This document shows, piece after piece, positions 1-8,470 of a DNA stretch of 36,446 nucleotides. This stretch comes from Alphaproteobacteria bacterium. Its GTDB lineage: Bacteria; Pseudomonadota; Alphaproteobacteria; UBA9655. The stretch covers positions 1 to 36,446 of the forward strand of contig JAGVLE010000006.1 of the NCBI GenBank assembly GCA_020049895.1, given 5' to 3'. The position numbers were made by a program, and so were the translations under genes. The notes beneath the pieces were generated by a model, which searched no databases, was not told where the DNA came from, and was given only the letters and a program-made list of their open reading frames with translations. Positions within the stretch are counted from its first letter, which is position 1; each line of letters begins with the position of its first letter.

Positions 1-93
1 CGTAAGTCTTGAGAATATGATCTCATGATGCTTCCTCTCCATTAGAAAGGACCATCATATCACAAAAATGTAATGACTTAAATCAAAAATGCT
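1..93. other. Noncoding window edge downstream of polA
   Basis: No gene is visible. On the minus strand this is the 3' flank of polA. Two imperfect inverted repeats are present: TGAGA/TCTCA around 10-24, and ATGATG/CATCAT at 25-30 and 53-58 with a partly paired interior. Either could fold after the polA stop codon, but no run of T follows on the minus strand, so a standard intrinsic terminator is not supported. Confidence 0.3.
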
Positions 94-2793
94 CTAGATT
101 TCGGCCCAGTTTTTTCCTACATCCACCTCGACGATTAGGGGGACTTTAAGAGAAACAATGGTTTGCATTGTTTTGGCGATGAGAGGGGAGGCTTTTTCAA
201 TATCTGTTTCACCCACTTCAAAAATCAGTTCATCGTGGACCTGAAGAAGCATATGAGCGTTGAGCTGTTGTTCCTTAAGCAGACGCGCCAGTTTGATCAT
301 CGCTTTGTTAATAATATCCGCATTTCCTCCCTGTAAAGGGGCGTTGATGGCTTGCCGTTCTGCAAAGGCCCTGCGATTGGGGTCACGGCTCTGAATATCA
401 GAAATGAAGCAGCGACGACCGAGCAGAGTTGTGACATAGCCTTTGTCACGAGCTTCTGTTTTCATACGCTCCATATAGGCCTGAATTCCAGGATAAAGTT
501 TGAAGTATGTTTGAATATGCTCAGTTGCACTTTCTCTGCTGATGCCGAGTTGGCGTGCAAGGCCAAAAGGGCTAATGCCATAGATAATCCCAAAATTAAT
601 GGCTTTGGCTTTATGGCGCAGGTCTGGCGTTACCTGGTCCACAGGAACATTAAAGACCTCGGATGCTGTTTGGGCATGGATGTCTTTTCCCTCCCAAAAG
701 GCTTTTTGCAAGGCAGGAATATCAGCCATATGCGCCAAGAGGCGAAGCTCAATTTGAGAGTAATCCGCAGAGATAAGGCTCATCCCGGAGCTTGCGACAA
801 AGGCAGAGCGAATCTTGCGGCCTTCTTCCGTGCGAATAGGAATATTTTGCAAATTAGGATTTGAAGAGGCCAATCGCCCTGTGGACGTGGCTGTCATAGC
901 GTAAGAGGTATGGACACGCTCTGTCTTTTTGTTAATTTGCAGCGGTAAGGCATCCGTATAGGTGCTTTTTAGCTTTGCCAATTGACGCCATTCGAGCAAA
1001 TTATCGGCAATCTTAAATCCCTGTTCAGACAGACTCTCAAGGATTTCTGCGGACGTACTATAGGCACCGGTTTTCCCTTTTTTCCCTCCTGGTAATTTAA
1101 GGGTATCAAAAAGAATTTCGCCCAGTTGTTTGGGGGAGCCGACATTAAAAGAATGACCAACTTCTTGATAGATGTGTTGTTCAATCTCTGCTAAGCGTTT
1201 TTCAAATTCTTTGCTCAATGTTCCCAAAATCAAGGGATCAACGCGCACACCGCGAAATTCCATATTTGTTAGAACAGGAATAAGGGAGCGCTCGAGGGTT
1301 TCATAGACTGTGCATTGTTTTTCTTCTAAAAGACGAGGTTTTAAAAGGGCATAGAGTTGAAGAATCATATCTGCTTCTTCAGCCATATAGGCCGTTGCTT
1401 TTTCAGGAGGAATCTTATCAAGGGTTACTTGGCCGCGTCCTGCTCCTACAACCTCTTCATAGGTCATCATGGAGCGCCCAAGGTAACGCTGAGCAAGCTC
1501 TGAGAGAACATGACTCTGCTGGGTTCCTTCGAGAACATAAGACATGACCATGGTATCCTCAAGGGGGGTAAGAGTGATGCCATGCTTCTTCAATAAAAGA
1601 GCATCATATTTAGAGTTGTGTCCCACTTTCAAAATGCCTGGGTTTTCCAGTACAGGCTTTAGAAGAGCGAGGGCGGTTTCTAAAGGAATTTGGTGAGGAT
1701 GTGTGCTGGGTATGAGAAGATCTCCGTCTTCTCCCACATGACCTAAGGGGAGATAAGCTGCTTGAGAAGACCCTAGGCTTAAAGACAAGCCCACCAGTTG
1801 GCTTTCCATGGCATCTAGGGTGGTTGCCTTTACCTTTACCCCTACATACCCTTGAGTCTGAATTTTCTGAATCCAGGTAGATAGCTGAGAGGCTTCTTGA
1901 ATAAGGTCGTATTTAACTGTGGAATGAGAGGGTGGCGGATTCTCTTTTTCTAGGCGGTGGAAGAGAGTATTAAAGTGTTGCTCTTTCAGGAATGCCAAAG
2001 CTTTTTCAATACAAAAAGGCTTAACAGCAAAGGATTCCAGAGTTTCTGTCATGGGAACCTTGTCATCAAGGGTGACGAGTCTTTTTGAAATCAAGGCTTC
2101 TTCTTTATGGGTCAGAAGAGTTTCCCTGCGTTTTGGTTGTTTGATTTCTTCTGCATGGGCTAAGAGATTTTCGACAGATCCATATATTTGAATCAGCTCA
2201 GCAGCTGTTTTGACGCCAATACCAGGCACTCCTGGCACATTATCGGAAGCATCACCTGCAAGGGCTTGTACATCCACAACTTGGGAGGGAGGAACGCCAA
2301 ATTTTTCAATCACTTCCTCAATGCCAATCAGTCGATTTTTAATAGGATCAAGCATTTTGACAGTTGATGTGACGAGCTGCATCAGATCTTTATCGGAAGA
2401 AACAATGGTAACCTTCCCAGGCTGGGAATGAGCGTAGGTTGCAATTAAATCATCTGCCTCAAACCCTTCCTTTTCAATATAGGGGACATTAAAGGCTTCG
2501 CAGGCTTTGCGAATAAGGGAAAATTGAGGAATTAGCTCTGGGGGTGTTTCCTCTCGATTGGCTTTATAGGCCGGGTAAATATCATTACGAAAGTTGGCCC
2601 GTGCTGCATCAAAGACAACCACAAGGTAATCTGGATTTTTCTCGCGCAGGAACTTGATAAGCATGTTTGTAAACCCCAATACAGCGCCTACGGGAACCCC
2701 ATCTGGACGGGTTAGGGAGGGAAGAGCATGAAAGGCTCGAAAGATGTACCCAGAGCCATCTACGAGGTAAATTTGAGGAGGATGAGGGGCCAT
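94..2793 (-). CDS. polA: DNA polymerase I, proofreading site apparently lost
   Basis: DNA polymerase I removes RNA primers and fills gaps in replication and repair. The 899-residue length is near the family norm. The 5'-3' exonuclease domain (about 1-290) is intact, with LVDGSG, FEADDLIATY, SSDKDL and GDASDNVPGVPGIG. The polymerase domain (about 500-899) has motif A SADYSQIELR, the O-helix RHKAKAINFGIIYG (with the Arg, Lys, Phe and Tyr of the E. coli enzyme) and motif C LLQVHDELIFE. The middle 3'-5' exonuclease fold remains (KVGHNSKYD at about 389-397), but the metal-binding DxE reads KVK at 320-322, and the YxxxD Asp is Glu473. The enzyme is therefore probably not proofreading. It is the last of three minus-strand genes, 36 bp after the oxidase gene. 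No clear ribosome-binding site precedes the ATG. Confidence 0.97.
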   Translation of the reverse strand: MAPHPPQIYLVDGSGYIFRAFHALPSLTRPDGVPVGAVLGFTNMLIKFLREKNPDYLVVVFDAARANFRNDIYPAYKANREETPPELIPQFSLIRKACEAFNVPYIEKEGFEADDLIATYAHSQPGKVTIVSSDKDLMQLVTSTVKMLDPIKNRLIGIEEVIEKFGVPPSQVVDVQALAGDASDNVPGVPGIGVKTAAELIQIYGSVENLLAHAEEIKQPKRRETLLTHKEEALISKRLVTLDDKVPMTETLESFAVKPFCIEKALAFLKEQHFNTLFHRLEKENPPPSHSTVKYDLIQEASQLSTWIQKIQTQGYVGVKVKATTLDAMESQLVGLSLSLGSSQAAYLPLGHVGEDGDLLIPSTHPHQIPLETALALLKPVLENPGILKVGHNSKYDALLLKKHGITLTPLEDTMVMSYVLEGTQQSHVLSELAQRYLGRSMMTYEEVVGAGRGQVTLDKIPPEKATAYMAEEADMILQLYALLKPRLLEEKQCTVYETLERSLIPVLTNMEFRGVRVDPLILGTLSKEFEKRLAEIEQHIYQEVGHSFNVGSPKQLGEILFDTLKLPGGKKGKTGAYSTSAEILESLSEQGFKIADNLLEWRQLAKLKSTYTDALPLQINKKTERVHTSYAMTATSTGRLASSNPNLQNIPIRTEEGRKIRSAFVASSGMSLISADYSQIELRLLAHMADIPALQKAFWEGKDIHAQTASEVFNVPVDQVTPDLRHKAKAINFGIIYGISPFGLARQLGISRESATEHIQTYFKLYPGIQAYMERMKTEARDKGYVTTLLGRRCFISDIQSRDPNRRAFAERQAINAPLQGGNADIINKAMIKLARLLKEQQLNAHMLLQVHDELIFEVGETDIEKASPLIAKTMQTIVSLKVPLIVEVDVGKNWAEI

Positions 2794-2829
2794 ATAAAAT
2801 CTGGGGTTGGAGGTGAGTTTATACTATTC

Positions 2830-3633
2830 TTAGTGAGATCCTGAGGGTGTGTCAAACCCTGCCCCCCACCAATAGAGGCTGACAAACAGAAACAGCCATA
2901 CCACATCTACAAAGTGCCAATACCATGCAGCGGCTTCAAATCCAATATGCCGGGTTGGCGTAAATTCTCCGCCATAAGCTCGCAGCCAGCACACACAGAG
3001 GAAAAGCGTTCCCACAAGGACATGGATGCCATGGAACCCTGTTGTCATGTAGAATGTAGAGGAATAAATGCCTTCCTTAAATCCAAAGGAAGCATGGCTA
3101 TATTCATACGCTTGGATGCATGTAAAACAAATCCCCAAAAAGATGGTAAGCCCTAAGCCTTTTAAGAGATCTTTTGCGTGACTTGTTAAAAGCGCGTGAT
3201 GAGCCCAGGTAATGGTTGTGCCAGAGAGTAATAGGATAAGGGTATTAAAATAAGGATAATCAAACGGATTAAGCGGGTGGATACCCTTGGGTGGCCATAC
3301 ACCACCTGCAGGGAAAAGACTGGTGTAAAAAAAGGCTCCAAAAAAGGCCCCAAAAAACATTACCTCAGAGGTAATAAAAAGACCCATCCCGAGCTTAAGT
3401 CCTGTTTGGACGGGGAGCGTATAATCCTTCTTTTTCTTTGATTCTTGGATGACATCCCACCACCATCCTCCCATGGTTGCTAGCACAATCGCAAGGCCTG
3501 CTAAAAGGACATAGATCCCCTCATCATGCATCAACAGGATAAGCCCAATGGCAGACACAAGCCCACCAATTGACCCCACAAAAGGCCAAGGGCTAGGAGC
3601 AACAAGATGAAAAGGATGATTTTTTTGAGCCAT
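2830..3633 (-). CDS. ctaE: Cytochrome c oxidase subunit III
   Basis: This is subunit III of the aa3-type cytochrome c oxidase in the inner membrane. It stabilises the catalytic core of the terminal oxidase. The 267 residues and seven hydrophobic segments are typical. Recognisable stretches are the N-terminal HPFHLVAPSPWP, the middle TSEVMFFGAFFGAFF, and the C-terminal HFVDVVWLFLFVSLYWWG. It lies between mgtE and polA, not beside ctaC/ctaD/ctaG as in many alphaproteobacteria, so the rest of the oxidase must be encoded elsewhere. It starts 43 bp after the mgtE stop and may share its transcript. coxC is a synonym of the symbol. Confidence 0.95.
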   Translation of the reverse strand: MAQKNHPFHLVAPSPWPFVGSIGGLVSAIGLILLMHDEGIYVLLAGLAIVLATMGGWWWDVIQESKKKKDYTLPVQTGLKLGMGLFITSEVMFFGAFFGAFFYTSLFPAGGVWPPKGIHPLNPFDYPYFNTLILLLSGTTITWAHHALLTSHAKDLLKGLGLTIFLGICFTCIQAYEYSHASFGFKEGIYSSTFYMTTGFHGIHVLVGTLFLCVCWLRAYGGEFTPTRHIGFEAAAWYWHFVDVVWLFLFVSLYWWGAGFDTPSGSH

Positions 3634-3676
3634 ATTTCTTATTTAGTCCCAGGCGGATAAAGACTACAGTGGATGC

Positions 3677-5047
3677 TTACATCAAAAACAAGTGCGCAAA
3701 CCCGAGGAACGTAGCAAATCCAAGTAAATCAGTGGTTGTGGTGAGGAAAGGCCCTGCGCCGATGGCTGGATCCATTCCCATTTTTTCAATCACAATGGGG
3801 AGGACAACACCACCAATAGCGGCCCAGACCATGTTGATGACGAGAGTTCCTCCTAATACACATCCTAACGCTGAGTCAGAAAACCAAAAAGCTGCAATAC
3901 ACCCCATGACAATTCCAAAGAAGACGCCATTGAAAAGCCCTACAAGAGTTTCCTTCCAAATGGCGCGACTCATATTGACTCCCCCCAACTCTCGAGTGGC
4001 AAGAGCGCGGACAGTAACAGTGACAACCTGCATCCCTGCATTTCCGCTCATGGCAGCGCTGATGGGCATCAACACGGCTAAGGCAACCATGGATTCAATG
4101 GTGTGCTGGAATTGTGAAATGACAAAAGCGGCCATAAGCATATTCAAAAGGGTAATCATAAGCCAACGGATGCGGGAATAAGAGGTACTAAACAGGGGCT
4201 CAAAAAAGTCAGATTCCGTGACGCGTAAAAGGTGCATAATATCTTTTTCGGCTTCTTCTTCAATCACGTCTACCACATCATCAATTGTGATCATCCCAAT
4301 TGTACGGCCAGTTTCATCAACCACAGGGGCAGAGACGAGACCGTATTTTTGAAAAAGGTGAGCCACTTCCTCTTGATCCATGAGAGCCGGGATACGCTTA
4401 ATATCTGTATCCATAATTTCGTGCAGGGTTGTTGAGGGAGGGTGGCGCAGCAAGAGGCTGAGGGAAACGCTTCCAAGAGGAGCATGTTTGGGATCTGTTA
4501 CAAAAAGATCATAGAATTTTTCAGGAAGGTGAGGTCCTTCTTTTATGTATTTCATGGTTTCTTCAAGGGTCCAAAACCCAGGGACGCAGGCAATCTCTCG
4601 TTGCATCAAGCGGGCTGCACTCTCTTCAGGATAAGTGAGAGTATTTTCCACAATGCCACGTTCAAGCTCGGGAATAGATGCGAGAATCTCCTTTTGCTGG
4701 TCTTCATCGAGATCTTCGATAAGAGCAACAACTTCATCACTTTCGAGGCCTGAAAGGGCTTTGGCAACGGCTCGGGTCCCCAACTGCTCAATCACTTCTT
4801 CACGAACTGTCTCATCCAAGTGAGAGAGGATATCAGGATGAAAGTGAGACCTTAGAATATTTAATAAAAGGTAGCGGAGGGCAGGGGAAATGGACTCAAT
4901 AACAACAGCAACATCAGCCGCGTGCAAGGGTTTCAAGAGGGCTTGAACATGGCTTTCTTGGCCTTCTTCAAGGGCTTCTTCTAACGCACGAATGGTTTCT
5001 TGCGAGACCCCATAAAGAGTTTTCTTATTGTCGCTGTCTTTTGTCAT
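3677..5047 (-). CDS. mgtE: Magnesium transporter MgtE
   Basis: MgtE is a homodimeric Mg2+ channel of the inner membrane, gated by cytosolic Mg2+. The 456 residues follow the family plan. An N-terminal helical domain (about 20-140) is followed by two CBS domains (about 140-265) containing MDQEEVAHLFQKYGL and DETGRTIGMITIDDVVDVI. Five transmembrane helices follow from about 295. The GNAGMQ motif and the final TTTTDLLGF, which carries the conserved pore aspartate, are both present. It is first in a minus-strand run with ctaE and polA. I see no M-box riboswitch in the short upstream region, where the gene faces a decayed plus-strand fragment. Confidence 0.95.
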   Translation of the reverse strand: MTKDSDNKKTLYGVSQETIRALEEALEEGQESHVQALLKPLHAADVAVVIESISPALRYLLLNILRSHFHPDILSHLDETVREEVIEQLGTRAVAKALSGLESDEVVALIEDLDEDQQKEILASIPELERGIVENTLTYPEESAARLMQREIACVPGFWTLEETMKYIKEGPHLPEKFYDLFVTDPKHAPLGSVSLSLLLRHPPSTTLHEIMDTDIKRIPALMDQEEVAHLFQKYGLVSAPVVDETGRTIGMITIDDVVDVIEEEAEKDIMHLLRVTESDFFEPLFSTSYSRIRWLMITLLNMLMAAFVISQFQHTIESMVALAVLMPISAAMSGNAGMQVVTVTVRALATRELGGVNMSRAIWKETLVGLFNGVFFGIVMGCIAAFWFSDSALGCVLGGTLVINMVWAAIGGVVLPIVIEKMGMDPAIGAGPFLTTTTDLLGFATFLGFAHLFLM

Positions 5048-5060
5048 GCCTTATCTTAGC

Positions 5061-5397
5061 ATGGATTCTGTCGTTTTGCGAAAAATAAAAGGCGAGTATA
5101 TCGAAGAGGAGATGCCAGCTGGTGCTCTTAACTTTAATTATTTTGTTGTGAAAGTTATTGCTCCCTCAGGCAAGATGTTTTGGGTTAATCCGACGGATAT
5201 TACAACAATGCTCAAGGGAGTTTCTCCTAATATCGCTGATAGATCGGCCGTTGTAAGAGCCAACCTATGACTATATGCCTCCTGAGAACTATCAATATGG
5301 TGTGGATGACGTTGAAGAAACGATATCCATAGAAAGTTCAAAGAGATCTAGAGGATTTAAAAATCTCTCTACAAAAGGGAAAAAGAGAAGAAAGTAG
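5061..5397 (+). pseudogene. Decayed DUF3857/transglutaminase-like fragment
   Basis: An open frame from ATG 5061 runs to a stop at 5268-5270. The sentence continues in another frame from TAT 5266 to a TAG at 5395-5397. Joined, the product reads NYFVVKV, APSGKMFWVNPTD, IADRSAVV, then YDYMPPENYQYG and a lysine/arginine-rich end. The pattern FN.VVKV...GK.WWVDPT...ADR.AVV is that of DUF3857/transglutaminase-like exported proteins. In that motif the third catalytic residue is the Asp of WVDPT, which is Asn here. The piece has no N-terminal half, no signal peptide and no catalytic Cys or His, so I read it as the frameshifted 3' remnant of a longer gene. The family assignment is from memory of the motif. 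The rest of 5398-5456 shows nothing recognisable. Confidence 0.45.
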
Positions 5398-5456
5398 AAG
5401 CAGTAATTAGGGGTAATCTCTTTCTTATTTTTGCTTTTTCGAGAGAGCTTAAGAGC

Positions 5457-6461
5457 TTATTGAGCAAGATGGGGTAAAATCTCTACCGGAGCCCCTTTAT
5501 GCCTCAACTCCATATATAAAAGGGGGGTAGTCTTTCCATAACTAACCATGGTTCCTATTTTTTCCCCAGCATAGACAGATTGTTCCATGTCTACGCTAAT
5601 CTTGTCCATTCCCATATAAACTGTGTGGACGTGGTCTCCGTGATTCAAGATTAGGATGTCTCCTTGAGATCGGAAGGGGCCTTTAAAAGCAACAACTCCT
5701 TTTGCACTCGCACATACCTCCGCATTTTTTTTGGTTCTGATAATAACGCCTTTTCCTTCAGGGCTGAATTTCTTTTGCAAAGCAGCATCTTCTATCATTT
5801 CGCCTACAACAGGGAGTTCAAGTCGGTTAAAAGGGAAATTTTTTTGTGAAGACTTTTTTTGCAGAACACTTCCTTTTTTTGAAAGAACCGATTGACTTTC
5901 TTCTAGAAGAGTATGAACGTTTGTTTCGATTGCTAATCTAGCTTCTTCTTTTTTTCTTATTTTTTCAACGGCATTCATTCCTTCCGTTTTTATGGCATCT
6001 TTTTGGAGTTCTATTTTTTGGCAAAAAGATTGGTAATCATGGTCTTGGATATCAAGATCTGCTTTTAAGGCTTGAAGCTCATTTACATCCGCCTGAACCT
6101 GCTTCATGTGGCAGGTAAGCGTGTCTCTTAAGGTCCGAGTGAGAATAATGCCCCGAATAGAATGTTGAGTTGAGTTTAAATCTACCAGAAATCGCAAAGG
6201 ATTAACGCGTCCTAGACGTATCAAAAGGTGAAGACAATGAGAAATTTTCTTGCGATTTTCTGAAATTTTTTCTTGTTTTTCTTGAACAAGACGAGCGTAT
6301 TCATCATGCTTTTGTTCAAGGGTGGATGCTGTGTCTAGCAACTGTTTTCTTTCAGACAGGGAGGCGCGCCATTTTTGAAGAGGCTCTTGGTTTTCTCTCG
6401 TGACGTTTTGAGCTGAGAGTGTAGAAATAAAAAAGAAAAAAAGAAGAAAAACCTTATGCAT
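5457..6461 (-). CDS. envC: EnvC-like murein hydrolase activator (degenerate M23)
   Basis: This is a 334-residue periplasmic protein with a signal peptide (MHKVFLLFFFFISTLSA). A long coiled-coil region (about 25-200) rich in Glu, Lys and Gln follows, then a C-terminal LytM/M23 domain (about 215-334) containing GDILILNHGDHVHTVYMGM and LLYMELRHKGAPVEI. The active M23 zinc ligands (HxxxD and the His of YAHL) are absent; YMGM stands where YAHL would be. That fits EnvC, which does not cut peptidoglycan itself but switches on division amidases. The gene follows gpmI with an 8-bp overlap, an arrangement common in proteobacteria. Its ribosome-binding site GGAGAAA lies inside the end of gpmI. Confidence 0.85.
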   Translation of the reverse strand: MHKVFLLFFFFISTLSAQNVTRENQEPLQKWRASLSERKQLLDTASTLEQKHDEYARLVQEKQEKISENRKKISHCLHLLIRLGRVNPLRFLVDLNSTQHSIRGIILTRTLRDTLTCHMKQVQADVNELQALKADLDIQDHDYQSFCQKIELQKDAIKTEGMNAVEKIRKKEEARLAIETNVHTLLEESQSVLSKKGSVLQKKSSQKNFPFNRLELPVVGEMIEDAALQKKFSPEGKGVIIRTKKNAEVCASAKGVVAFKGPFRSQGDILILNHGDHVHTVYMGMDKISVDMEQSVYAGEKIGTMVSYGKTTPLLYMELRHKGAPVEILPHLAQ

Positions 6462-7980
6462 GAGGTTTCTCCAACAAAGATTTTCCTGTCATTTCGGAAG
6501 GCTGAGAAAGCTTTAAAATTTCCAAAACTGTAGGGGCAATGTCTGAGAGTGTCCCAGAATGCAGTGAAATCTTTGGACCATTTACCATGACAAAGGGAAC
6601 AGGATTCAACGTATGGGCCGTATGAGGGGAATGTAATTTTGTATCGTACATTTTTTCAGCATTGCCATGATCAGCGGTAATGAGGAGACACGTCTTTGTG
6701 TCACACACTACTTTCTTAAGGCGTCCAAGACAGTCATCAATGACTTCGACAGCCTTTTGAGCGGCTTCAAAATTACCTGTATGGCCGACCATATCGGTGT
6801 TCGCATAATTGACAACAATGAGAGCATATTGTTGGCTTTTAATGGCTTTTTCAAGCGCTTCTGTAATTTCATAAGCTGCCATTTCCGGCTTCAAATCATA
6901 GGTTGCTACAGCAGGGGAGGGGATAAGGATACGATCTTCTCCCGGGAAAACATCCTCGCGGCCCCCATTAAAGAAGAAAGTGACATGCGCGTATTTCTCT
7001 GTTTCTGCAACGCGGAGTTGTTTCAGCTTATGCTGAGAAATAATCTCTCCCAATCCCTCAGAAAGGGGAAGGGGAGGGAAGAGCGTTTTAAGCCAGGGAT
7101 CAAACTCTTGAGAATATTCCGTCATTCCTAAAGCACAGGCAAAAGAAAGAGGTTGGGATCTTTTAAAGACTTGAAATTCAGGGTCCAAGAAGGCTTTTAA
7201 GATCTGTCGAGCTCGATCAGACCTAAAATTGGCCATAAGGAGTCCATCGCCTTCTTTGATTCCTTGATAAGATCCAAGGGCGATAGGGGGAATAAATTCA
7301 TCCGTTTTTCCTTGGAGATATTGCTCATGAAGGTAAGGCATGGCTTCTTTTGCATGAGGGATGCCTTCAGTAATAGCGTGATAAGTTTTTTCTATACGAT
7401 CCCAACGGTTATCTCGATCCATTCCATAATATCGCCCCCCCATCGTCGCCAGATAAACGCCTGGATGGTCTTTTATAAAAGCGAAAAGAGAGCCTAAATA
7501 CTCTTCTGCACTTTTGGGAGGAGTATCTCTGCCGTCTAAAAAGGCATGAATTGCCACCGGAACGCCATTCTTAGAAAGAATGGCGGCTAAGGCTTTCATA
7601 TGCCTTTCATGGGAATGAATCCCTCCGGGGGACAAGAGTCCTAAAAGATGACATGTTCCTTTGGACTTTTGCAGTGTTTCAATGAACTCTTTTAAAGGAG
7701 GGAGGGTTTCTAGGGTATGATTAGAAATAGCCATATTAATGCGCGGGAGATCTTGAAAAACGACTCGACCTGCTCCAATGTTTATGTGGCCCACTTCAGA
7801 GTTCCCCATTTGCCCGTCGGGGAGCCCAACACTGTGTTCAGAGGCTTCTAAAAGGGTATGAGGAGAGGTTGTTAATATCTCATCCCAATGGGGAGTGCGT
7901 GCTTGCGCAATGGCATTATCCTCTCCTCCATGGCGATGTCCCCATCCGTCTAAAATACATAAAACAACATGTTGGCTCAT
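6454..7980 (-). CDS. gpmI: 2,3-bisphosphoglycerate-independent phosphoglycerate mutase
   Basis: This enzyme interconverts 3- and 2-phosphoglycerate in glycolysis and gluconeogenesis, using two Mn2+ ions and a phosphoserine intermediate. Visible signatures are VVLCILDGWGHR at the N terminus, the catalytic serine in GNSEVGHINIGAGR, HAFLDGRDTPP, and the metal ligands in NYANTDMVGHTG and TADHGNAEKM. I start at ATG 7980 (508 aa, normal length) rather than the in-frame ATG 42 bp upstream. That ATG forms an ATGA overlap with the holC stop and has a strong AAGGGGAAGAA ribosome-binding site. It is translationally coupled to holC and overlaps envC downstream. Confidence 0.97.
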   Translation of the reverse strand: MSQHVVLCILDGWGHRHGGEDNAIAQARTPHWDEILTTSPHTLLEASEHSVGLPDGQMGNSEVGHINIGAGRVVFQDLPRINMAISNHTLETLPPLKEFIETLQKSKGTCHLLGLLSPGGIHSHERHMKALAAILSKNGVPVAIHAFLDGRDTPPKSAEEYLGSLFAFIKDHPGVYLATMGGRYYGMDRDNRWDRIEKTYHAITEGIPHAKEAMPYLHEQYLQGKTDEFIPPIALGSYQGIKEGDGLLMANFRSDRARQILKAFLDPEFQVFKRSQPLSFACALGMTEYSQEFDPWLKTLFPPLPLSEGLGEIISQHKLKQLRVAETEKYAHVTFFFNGGREDVFPGEDRILIPSPAVATYDLKPEMAAYEITEALEKAIKSQQYALIVVNYANTDMVGHTGNFEAAQKAVEVIDDCLGRLKKVVCDTKTCLLITADHGNAEKMYDTKLHSPHTAHTLNPVPFVMVNGPKISLHSGTLSDIAPTVLEILKLSQPSEMTGKSLLEKPHA

Positions 7981-8429
7981 TTCTTCCCCTTTTCCCATCC
8001 GCCGGAAGCCGTTTGCATCCAATAGGTGATGTTATGTCCTTCATTTTTATAGCGTTTCCAGCGGGTCCGCGCTGCTTTAACAGCGAGTTCATCGGCCCCA
8101 TCAAATAAATCAAGACAGCGCTCATAGGTTGCTAAAGAGGGACTTTCTGCTCCCTCTAACTGAATTAAAAATTGAGCTCCATTCGGGTTTTCATCTTGAA
8201 GCGTAAGCCATATGGGATGATCTTCTGCAAATCCTTCTTGGCTTGTTCCATGGGGAATAAAACTACCTTTTCCAAGAGTCCAAAGGGTAGAATTTAAGAA
8301 ATCTAAACGTTCTTGAGTGGCACATAAAACAACTGCCCTTTTGCGTCCTTCAAGGACTTTTTCCAAGAGGCGTGGCAGTGCTCTTTCTAAAGGAGATGTG
8401 ATTAAATGATAAAAGCCAATATCAGTCAT
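7977..8429 (-). CDS. holC: DNA polymerase III chi subunit
   Basis: This is a 150-residue HolC-family protein, the clamp-loader accessory subunit that links the replisome to single-strand-binding protein. Family features are an N-terminal FYHLITSPLERALPRLLEKVL, the central RAVVLCATQERLDFLNSTLWTLGKGSFIPHG, and a C-terminal DGADELAVKAARTRWKRYKNEGHNITYWMQ. The protein lies between aminopeptidase P (41 bp upstream) and gpmI (ATGA overlap downstream). No clear ribosome-binding site precedes the ATG. Assignment to HolC is firm from the order of conserved segments. Confidence 0.9.
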   Translation of the reverse strand: MTDIGFYHLITSPLERALPRLLEKVLEGRKRAVVLCATQERLDFLNSTLWTLGKGSFIPHGTSQEGFAEDHPIWLTLQDENPNGAQFLIQLEGAESPSLATYERCLDLFDGADELAVKAARTRWKRYKNEGHNITYWMQTASGGWEKGKK

Positions 8430-8470
8430 GGGAACATTATTACATACAAGAAGGCGAGGAGTAAGTGGTT

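Noticed and set aside
352-864. Plus-strand open frame of 170 codons within polA
   Set aside because: It lies wholly opposite a well-conserved part of polA, has no family motifs and no ribosome-binding site.
3669-4181. Plus-strand open frame of 170 codons opposite mgtE
   Set aside because: It is the antisense of the MgtE membrane domain, whose codon bias creates long open frames; no recognisable product.
5048-5140. M-box or other Mg2+ riboswitch before mgtE
   Set aside because: The space is short and I could not find the conserved helices; the region also overlaps the decayed fragment.
5138-5341. Minus-strand open frame upstream of envC
   Set aside because: The plus-strand reading gives family-like motifs across a frameshift, while this frame gives none.
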